A DNA stretch of 64,000 nucleotides. It comes from Aldehydirespirator sp965248735 (GTDB lineage: Bacteria > Actinomycetota > Acidimicrobiia > Acidimicrobiales > Aldehydirespiratoraceae). The position numbers and the translations under genes were made by a program. The notes below the pieces were generated by a model. That model did no database searches. It was not told where the DNA came from and saw only the letters and a program-made list of their open reading frames with translations. Where the stretch lies: assembly GCA_965248735.1 (NCBI GenBank), contig OZ252146.1:1240001-1304000 (forward strand). The letters run 5' to 3'. Shown piece by piece: positions 59,372-64,000 of this stretch (its first letter is position 1; the number at the start of each line of letters is the position of its first letter).

Positions 59372-59668
59372 TCACACTATCTCGAACAGCACGAGGCCGA
59401 CGAAGCAAAGGGAACCGAGCGTAAGGAACGTCTGGGTCGTGACGATGCGCTGGGTGCTACCCACAAGCTTCTCGTTGTAGCGGAACTCGGTCATGAAGGT
59501 CTTGACGAGGTGGCGTTGGAGGCGTGCGAGTCCGTCGACTCGACCGGGGAATGTCCCCACTAGGTGGCCGATGTCGGGGGCCTCTTGCCATTGCCGCGAC
59601 CGTTCGTGGACGAGATACCACACCAGACTGTTGACGACCGCCGTTCCGAGGAGCACCCAGAGAGCCAT
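59372..59668 (-). CDS. Small two-helix membrane protein
   Basis: A 98-residue protein. Residues 1-19 (MALWVLLGTAVVNSLVWYLV) and 78-97 (TFLTLGSLCFVGLVLFEIV) are hydrophobic helices; the loop between carries RSRQWQEAPDIGHLVGTFPG and RLQRHLVKTFMTEFRYN. It has no enzyme motif. It is followed four bases later by the basic 49-residue protein, suggesting a two-protein unit. Function unknown. Confidence 0.6.
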   Translation of the reverse strand: MALWVLLGTAVVNSLVWYLVHERSRQWQEAPDIGHLVGTFPGRVDGLARLQRHLVKTFMTEFRYNEKLVGSTQRIVTTQTFLTLGSLCFVGLVLFEIV

Positions 59669-59738
59669 GCCGGTGTCGGCGGGTGTCTTGATATTTGGGG
59701 AGGAGACCGCGGCTAACCGGTGGCGGTCAAGTCCCGGG

Positions 59739-60107
59739 TCAGCCGATGATCGCGCAGTACTCGGGGACGATGTCCTCGGTGAGCATGTCCATCCAGGCCG
59801 GGCGCTGCTCGATGAGCCGGGCCACCACGTTGCGGTGGTTCTCGCGGTGGTTCCAGGTGCCTATGAGGTAGAACCGGTCCGGGTCGTCCTCGCTCTGGTA
59901 CAGCACGCCCTCGTGCACGATGCCCGGCGTGGTGTGGACGATGTTCTGGTCGCTGTGGTCCCAGGCCTCGAAGGCGTCGATGAAGTCCTGGCCCCGGCCC
60001 GGCTTGGCCTGCAGCGTGTAGTGGAAGGCGAACGACCCCTCGGGAAGGTCCTTCAGGATCGGATTGGCGTGGTCGCCGTGGTCGTGGTCGTGATGGTCGT
60101 CCAACAT
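59739..60107 (-). CDS. Dimeric alpha-beta barrel (antibiotic-biosynthesis monooxygenase-like) protein
   Basis: A 122-residue protein. An His/Asp-rich N-terminus (MLDDHHDHDHGDHAN) could bind a metal. The core SFAFHYTLQAKPGRGQDFID, then QSEDDPDRFYLIGTWNHREN and VVARLIEQRPAW, has the beta-alpha-beta-beta pattern of ABM or EthD-type barrels, used for cofactor-free oxygenation or isomerisation, or as haem-binding partners. GAAGGGA precedes the ATG. It is the last gene of a three-gene minus-strand set with the GlcG-like and RidA proteins. Confidence 0.75.
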   Translation of the reverse strand: MLDDHHDHDHGDHANPILKDLPEGSFAFHYTLQAKPGRGQDFIDAFEAWDHSDQNIVHTTPGIVHEGVLYQSEDDPDRFYLIGTWNHRENHRNVVARLIEQRPAWMDMLTEDIVPEYCAIIG

Positions 60108-60117
60108 GGCAGTCCCT

Positions 60118-60546
60118 TCAGGTTGCGGCGGTGAAGGCCGCGGCCGCGGCCCTGGAGCACACGACGTCCTCGGCGTGCTTGGCGCCGGAGATGCCGAGCG
60201 CCCCCACAACGGCGCCGCCCGAGGTGGTCAACGGCTCGCCGCCCTCCACGGCCAGGATGTGGTGACGGGCGGTCATGGGCGGCCCGAGAGAGGTGTCCTT
60301 CTGGAAGTAGTCCGACAGCGTCCCGGTGTCGCGCTTGAACGTCAGCGCGGCCAGGGCCTTGGCGATGGCATTCTCCAGGGCGATCTCCACCACGTTGTCC
60401 ATGCGGTGCACCAGCACCAGGTTGCCGGTGGCGTTCACCACGGCCACGCACACGGCCAGGCCCTCGTCGGTGGCGGTGGACAGCGCCGCGTCTGCGGTGA
60501 GCTTGGCTCCCTCGAGGGTGAGGGTCTCGACGTTCATGGTGTTCAT
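60118..60546 (-). CDS. GlcG/HbpS-like (PduO C-terminal fold) protein
   Basis: A 142-residue protein of the GlcG/HbpS family. LTADAALSTATDEGLAVCVA, VVNATGNLVLVHRMDN and ALGISGAKHAEDVVCSRAA are characteristic. Relatives bind haem or assist cobalamin-dependent diol dehydratases; in many catabolic operons their role is not known. The first of two close ATG codons is preferred because AGGAG lies eight bases before it. Only ten bases separate it from the downstream barrel-protein gene. Confidence 0.85.
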   Translation of the reverse strand: MNTMNVETLTLEGAKLTADAALSTATDEGLAVCVAVVNATGNLVLVHRMDNVVEIALENAIAKALAALTFKRDTGTLSDYFQKDTSLGPPMTARHHILAVEGGEPLTTSGGAVVGALGISGAKHAEDVVCSRAAAAAFTAAT

Positions 60547-60578
60547 GGATTGCTCCTGGGGTTGGGTTGGGCGTTGAT

Positions 60579-60608
60579 TCAGTGCTTGATCCGGGGCACG
60601 CCCTCGAC
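60579..60608 (-). pseudogene. Vestigial 3' end of a second RidA gene
   Basis: On the minus strand this reads VEGVPRIKH followed by a stop. The neighbouring intact RidA gene ends VEVEAIFQIKH-stop, and the surrounding DNA is similar for about 38 bases. The piece therefore looks like the tail of a duplicated RidA gene whose body has been deleted, left in the gap before the GlcG-like gene. Confidence 0.4.
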
Positions 60609-60616
60609 GCCGGCCG

Positions 60617-61084
60617 TCAGTGCTTGATCTGGAAGATGGCCTCGACCTCGACGGAGGCGCCGAGGGGCAGCTCGGCCACGCCGATGGCGGAGCGGGCGTG
60701 GCGCCCGGCGTCGCCGAACACCTCGATCATCAGGTCGCTGGCCCCGTTGATCACCTTGGGCTGGGCGTTGAAGCCGGGGTCGCTGGCCACATAACCGGTG
60801 AGCCGCACCACCCTCAGAACCTCGTCGAGGCTGCCGAGGTGCTGGTGCACCGACGCCAGGATGGCCTCGGCCGCGCCCCGAGCGCTGGCCTGGCCAGCCT
60901 CGGCGTCCATGTCGCCCCCGAGGCGCCCGACGTGGGCGATCCCACCCCTGCCGGGGGCCAGCGCGATCGAGCCCGACACGAACAGCACATCGTGCACCTG
61001 GGCCACCAAGTCAAAGTTGCCTGCCCTCAGCAGGGGCCTGTCGAGGTCGACACCGGCGTCTCTGGCCGCCTGCTCGTAGGACAT
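60617..61084 (-). CDS. RidA/YjgF-family protein
   Basis: A 155-residue RidA-fold protein. LFVSGSIALAPGRGGIAHVG, VVRLTGYVASDPGF, and GRHARSAIGVAELPLGASVE match the family, with the substrate-binding Arg in HARSAIG. It resembles the RidA at 35303 in overall layout. AGGAGG is followed by the ATG at an ideal distance. The GTATAC site lies 31 bases upstream. Its position with a GlcG-like and a barrel protein suggests a small degradative unit handling imine intermediates. Confidence 0.88.
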   Translation of the reverse strand: MSYEQAARDAGVDLDRPLLRAGNFDLVAQVHDVLFVSGSIALAPGRGGIAHVGRLGGDMDAEAGQASARGAAEAILASVHQHLGSLDEVLRVVRLTGYVASDPGFNAQPKVINGASDLMIEVFGDAGRHARSAIGVAELPLGASVEVEAIFQIKH

Positions 61085-61115
61085 ATTGGATCCTCCTGTA
61101 AGCCTCCCGGGATTC

Positions 61116-61125
61116 TTGTATACCG
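61116..61125. promoter_or_regulatory. TTGTATACCG site in the RidA/SDR divergent promoter
   Basis: The site sits in the 110-bp gap between divergent RidA and SDR genes, 31 bases before the RidA start and 69 before the SDR start. On the minus strand CGGTATACAA would place TATACA as a -10 box for RidA. A single site could control both directions. Confidence 0.5.
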
Positions 61126-61194
61126 ACCCTACAGTGCCCAGCGCGGGCCCCGCCGACTCGGGCCGGACCGGGCGCGGCCGCTAGCTTCGGCGCC

Positions 61195-61965
61195 GTGGAT
61201 CTGGGTTTGCAGGGGCGGAGGGCGATCGTGTTCGGCTCCACTGCGGGGCTGGGGCGAGCCACCGCGGAGACGCTGGCCGCCGAGGGCGCGCTGGTGGCGA
61301 TCTCGGGCCGGCGGGCCGAGGCTGCCAACGAGATCGCGGCGTCGCTGCCCGGCGCGGTGGCCGTGGTTGGCGATCTGACCGTCGAAGGCGAGCCGGCCCG
61401 CATGGTGGAGGAGGCCGCGGCCCGTCTCGGCGGCCTCGACATCTGTGTGGTCAACACCGGCGGCGGCCCGCCGGGGGGCATGACCGAGGTGTCGGCGGCC
61501 GATGAAGTGGCCGCCTATGAGCGGATGCTGCGGCCCGCGCTGGCCGTGTCGCGGGCTGCGATCGGGCATCTGCGCGCCGGCGGCGACGGGCGCCTGGTGT
61601 ACATCACCGCCCGGTCGGTGGTGGAGGCCTCGCCGGAGCTGGCCCTGTCGGGGGTGTTCCGCAGCGGGGTGGCCGCCGCGGCCCGCTCGCTGGCCATCGA
61701 GCTGGCGCCCGACGTGCTGGTGAACGTGGTGGTGCCCGGCCAGTTCGACACCGGATCGCTGGCCCGGGCCCAAGCCGCCCGGGCTGCCGCCGAGGGCACG
61801 ACTGCGGAGGCGGTGCGGGCCCGCCATCGGGCGTCCATACCCGTGGGACGGTTCGGCCGGGCCTCCGAGTTGGCCGACGTTGTGACCTTCCTGTGCAGCG
61901 CTCGGGCCAGCTTCGTGACCGGCTCGGTCGTGCGGGTCGATGGAGGCGCGGTCATCGGCTACTGA
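61195..61965 (+). CDS. Short-chain dehydrogenase/reductase with atypical active site
   Basis: A 256-residue SDR. FGSTAGLGRATAETLA is the cofactor motif, VNTGGGPPGGM the NAG-type strand, and VPGQFDTGSL and TGSVVRVDGGAVIGY the usual C-terminal elements. The catalytic YxxxK is missing: the segment reads LALSGVFRSGVAAAARSLA, as in a recognised SDR branch with an LSNxxR motif in place of the Tyr and Lys. Catalysis may use other residues, or the protein may be a binding or structural member. TAGCTT is seven bases before the GTG start, indicating a leaderless message. Confidence 0.85.
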   Translation: MDLGLQGRRAIVFGSTAGLGRATAETLAAEGALVAISGRRAEAANEIAASLPGAVAVVGDLTVEGEPARMVEEAAARLGGLDICVVNTGGGPPGGMTEVSAADEVAAYERMLRPALAVSRAAIGHLRAGGDGRLVYITARSVVEASPELALSGVFRSGVAAAARSLAIELAPDVLVNVVVPGQFDTGSLARAQAARAAAEGTTAEAVRARHRASIPVGRFGRASELADVVTFLCSARASFVTGSVVRVDGGAVIGY

Positions 61966-61986
61966 GAGGCCGAGCGGATAGGCCGC
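61965..61986 (+). repeat. Dispersed GC-rich repeat, left end only (copy E)
   Basis: Directly at the SDR stop codon, AGAGGCCGAGCGGATAGGCC matches the first 20 bases of copy D; the conserved core is absent. It is a solo end, possibly a deletion product or an insertion target. Confidence 0.55.
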
Positions 61987-62022
61987 GTCGAGCTGTCCGG
62001 CTCCCGGATTCGAGCGCTCAGA

Positions 62023-62038
62023 CGGTATACAGGGCACC
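62023..62038 (+). promoter_or_regulatory. CGGTATACAG site and -10 box of the ETF gene
   Basis: CGGTATACAG at 62023-62032 ends six bases before the ATG at 62039. TATACA at 62026-62031 is seven bases before the start, the spacing expected for a leaderless transcript. A repressor bound here would block both transcription and any ribosome access. Confidence 0.55.
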
Positions 62039-63910
62039 ATGAGGATCGCGGTTCTGGTCAAGCAGATACCCGCTCCGGTCGAGTTCCGGATGCAGGACGG
62101 GCGCCTGGTGCGAGACGGCGTGCCCCTGGAGGTCAACGCCTACTGCCGGCGGGCCAACGCCAAGGCGGTGGAGCTGGCCGGCTCCGACGGCGAGGTCGTG
62201 GTGTTCACCATGGGGCCGCCCGCGGCCGCCGACGCCCTGCGGGAGATGATCGCCTGCGGCGCCGATCGGGGCGTGCACCTGTGCGATCCGGCTTTCGCGG
62301 GCAGCGACACTCTGGCCACCGCGGTGGCTCTGGCTGCGGCCATCCGGCGCGAGGGCCCCTTCGACCTGGTGCTGGCCGGACTCAACTCGCTCGACTCCGA
62401 CACCGGCCAGGTGCCTGTCGAGGTCGCCGAGTTGCTGGGGCTGCCCTTCGCAGCCGGGGTGCGGGATCTGGCGGTGGTCGGCGGCTCCTTCACCGCCCGG
62501 CTGGAGACCGATGACGGCCACCGCACCGTCGAGGGGGACCTGCCCGCGGCGCTGTCCACCGCGGAGCGGCTCTGCGCCCCGTCCAAGGCCCCGCCCGAGG
62601 CCTGCGCCGAGGTGGACGGCAGCCGGATCATGCGGCTAGTTGCGGCCGACCTGGACGTGCCCGCCGAGCAGCTCGGAGCGCGGGGCTCGCCCACCTCGGT
62701 CGGACCGGTGCGGGTGCTGACTGCCACCCGGCGCAGGCTGCGGGCAGGGTCTGTGGCCCAGGCGGTGGACCTGCTGGAGGAGCTCGGCGCCTTCTCCGAC
62801 GCCCCCGAATCAGACGACGCCGACGGCGACGCTTCAACGGGTAGTGCGGCCCTGTTGGACGCCAGCACCGACGGGGCGCAGGCCGCCGCGGGCGAGCGGT
62901 CCGTGTGGTGCTTCTTCACCGAGCCGGACGTGGGCTCCGAGCTGCTGGGCGAGGCGTCGGAGCTGGGCGCCTGGATCTCGGGCACCGTCACCGCGGTCAC
63001 CACCATCGCCGACGCCGCGGGCCGGGACGGGCTGGGAGCCGCCGGCGCCGACCGGCTACTGGTGATCGAATCGGCATCGGAGCCCTCCGAGCAGGCCGAC
63101 GCCCTGGCGGCCGCCGCGGCCCGCTGCCTTCCTTGGGCGCTGCTCGTGGAGGGAACCCGCTCGGGCCGGGTGGTGGCCTCCATCGTGGCTGCGCGCTGCG
63201 GCTGGGGGCTCACCGGCGACGCCGTGGGGCTGGAAGTCAGCCCCGACGGCCGTCTGGTGGCGTGGAAGCCCGCATTCGGCGGGCGCCTCCAGGTGCCGAT
63301 CCTGTCGCGCTCGCCGGTCCAGATGGCCACGATCCGTCCCGGCGTGCTGGCTCAGCGGCCTGCCCGATCCGGTGCGGCCGAACCCGAGCCCGAGATGCTC
63401 CCCGCGCCCGTGCCGTCCCGGATCCGCACCGTGTCGGTGGTGCGCGACGACGCCGACACGGGCGAGCTGCGCCGGGCCCGGACAGTGGTGGCCGTCGGCG
63501 TGGGCGTCGACCCTGCCGGCTATCCGGTGATCGACGAGCTGCGGGCCGCGCTCGGGGATGCCGCGCTGGGTGCCACCCGCAGGGTCACCGACCAGGGCTG
63601 GGTGCCCCGCGGCCGCCAGATCGGTGTCACCGGGCACGCGGTGGCGCCCCGCCTGCTGGTGGAGGTCGGCTCCAGCGGCCGCTTCAACCACACGGTGGGC
63701 ATCCGCAACGCCGGCGTGCTGATGGCCGTCAACTCCAACCCGGACGCCGAGATCTTCGACCAGGTCGATGTCGGCCTGGTGGGCGATTGGCAGACGGTCG
63801 TCCCCGAGCTGACGGCCGAGCTGGCAGCCCGGGGCGTAGCCGACCGCATGCGTATGGAGGCGCCCGCGGTGGACCGCCTGGCCGACGCCGTGAGTCGTGC
63901 CCGTGTCTGA
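62039..63910 (+). CDS. Fused electron-transfer flavoprotein (EtfB-EtfA single chain)
   Basis: A 623-residue protein containing both ETF subunits. Residues 1-250 are EtfB: MRIAVLVKQIPAPVEF, LAGLNSLDSDTGQVPVEVAE and the AMP-site region. Residues 285-620 are EtfA: the C-terminal FAD domain has RRVTDQGWVPRGRQIGVTGH, VEVGSSGRFNHTVGIRNAG, VNSNPDAEIFDQVDVGLVGD. An Asp/Ser/Ala-rich linker (about 255-285) joins them. ETF passes electrons from acyl-CoA or amine dehydrogenases to the respiratory chain. A covalent 1:1 pair is unusual, since most bacteria use two genes. The next gene begins within its last 14 bases. Confidence 0.9.
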   Translation: MRIAVLVKQIPAPVEFRMQDGRLVRDGVPLEVNAYCRRANAKAVELAGSDGEVVVFTMGPPAAADALREMIACGADRGVHLCDPAFAGSDTLATAVALAAAIRREGPFDLVLAGLNSLDSDTGQVPVEVAELLGLPFAAGVRDLAVVGGSFTARLETDDGHRTVEGDLPAALSTAERLCAPSKAPPEACAEVDGSRIMRLVAADLDVPAEQLGARGSPTSVGPVRVLTATRRRLRAGSVAQAVDLLEELGAFSDAPESDDADGDASTGSAALLDASTDGAQAAAGERSVWCFFTEPDVGSELLGEASELGAWISGTVTAVTTIADAAGRDGLGAAGADRLLVIESASEPSEQADALAAAAARCLPWALLVEGTRSGRVVASIVAARCGWGLTGDAVGLEVSPDGRLVAWKPAFGGRLQVPILSRSPVQMATIRPGVLAQRPARSGAAEPEPEMLPAPVPSRIRTVSVVRDDADTGELRRARTVVAVGVGVDPAGYPVIDELRAALGDAALGATRRVTDQGWVPRGRQIGVTGHAVAPRLLVEVGSSGRFNHTVGIRNAGVLMAVNSNPDAEIFDQVDVGLVGDWQTVVPELTAELAARGVADRMRMEAPAVDRLADAVSRARV

Positions 63911-64000
63911 CCCGTCGCGGGAAAGCACTGCGGGCTCTACCACCCCCCGGCGCGCCGATCTGATCGTCGAGGGCGCGTACGTGGTGACGCTGGACCGCCG
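63897..64000 (+). CDS. Amidohydrolase-family protein, N-terminus only
   Basis: The first 34 codons are visible before the window ends. After a Ser/Thr/Pro/Arg-rich start comes ADLIVEGAYVVTLDR, the first strand of the composite beta domain in amidohydrolases, equivalent to DMLVRNADWLITMDPER in the protein at 36996. Either of two GTG codons (63897 or 63903) overlaps the ETF stop, so the two genes are coupled. Nothing can be said about its substrate. Confidence 0.6.
   Translation, partial: MPVSDPSRESTAGSTTPRRADLIVEGAYVVTLDR

Overview
The window is high-GC DNA with densely packed genes, frequent GTG and TTG starts, many 4-base GTGA or ATGA overlaps and many genes without a Shine-Dalgarno sequence. 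This points to an actinobacterium. The set of amidohydrolases, Rieske oxygenases, SDRs, RidA proteins, a fused electron-transfer flavoprotein and a fused indolepyruvate:ferredoxin oxidoreductase suggests an Acidimicrobiia-like heterotroph, but that placement is inference. I saw no rRNA, tRNA, CRISPR array, transposase or phage gene.

Layout, left to right. 1-2912: a GCS2 ligase cut by the window edge, an in-frame-deleted amidohydrolase remnant, OsmC, an enoyl-CoA hydratase behind two copies of a 72-bp hairpin repeat, and a VapBC toxin-antitoxin pair. 3060-7060: a polyamine ABC importer (potABCD order on the minus strand). 7144-15853: a LysR gene divergent from an import-and-catabolism operon made of a TAT lipoprotein binding protein, Rieske oxygenase, aldo-keto reductase, alkaline-phosphatase-superfamily enzyme, ABC ATPase and a double-length permease. 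15876-19277: a phosphosugar mutase fused to deoxyribose-phosphate aldolase, then a GntR/FCD regulator. 19461-28397: a nucleotide-sugar-type epimerase, an amidohydrolase, a divergent MFS carrier bracketed by inverted copies of a dispersed repeat, then aldehyde dehydrogenase, haem-oxygenase-like diiron protein, second aldehyde dehydrogenase and MFS carrier. 28579-30432: an orphan oligopeptide-type binding protein on an alanine-rich stalk, followed by a strong terminator.

30567-41205: isochorismatase-type amidase, gamma-glutamyltransferase-like protein, retropepsin-like protein, VOC protein, FAD hydroxylase, RidA, epimerase, three copies of the 72-bp hairpin repeat, a deaminase-type amidohydrolase, a ketopantoate-reductase-like protein and an acyl-CoA synthetase. 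These look like parts of one or more degradative pathways for ring or amide compounds. 41243-45026: a lipoprotein, a DUF6941-like protein, a CPVC membrane protein, and an AlbA-type ATP-binding regulator framed by 60-bp direct repeats. 45039-50107: an MFS carrier and a four-gene oligopeptide ABC importer with no binding protein. 50412-64000: a Fic protein, a HEPN-like orphan, a second Rieske oxygenase, an MFS carrier, indolepyruvate:ferredoxin oxidoreductase, a solitary PD-(D/E)XK nuclease domain, two small proteins, a cluster of dimeric alpha-beta barrel protein, GlcG-like protein and RidA, an SDR, fused ETF and the start of another amidohydrolase.

Two themes run through the window. First, the palindrome KGTATACM occurs almost only in leaders, ahead of the aldehyde dehydrogenase operon, the orphan binding protein, the orphan importer, the second Rieske gene, the RidA/SDR divergence and the ETF gene. 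It may mark a regulon of a GntR/FCD repressor such as the one encoded here, or a -10 promoter class. Second, at least nine genes have TANNNT (or a close match) 6 to 8 bases before the start codon, which indicates leaderless transcripts. Two dispersed repeat families (72-bp hairpins and a roughly 100-bp GC-rich element) occupy the intergenic gaps. All assignments were made by reading the sequence; no search was run.
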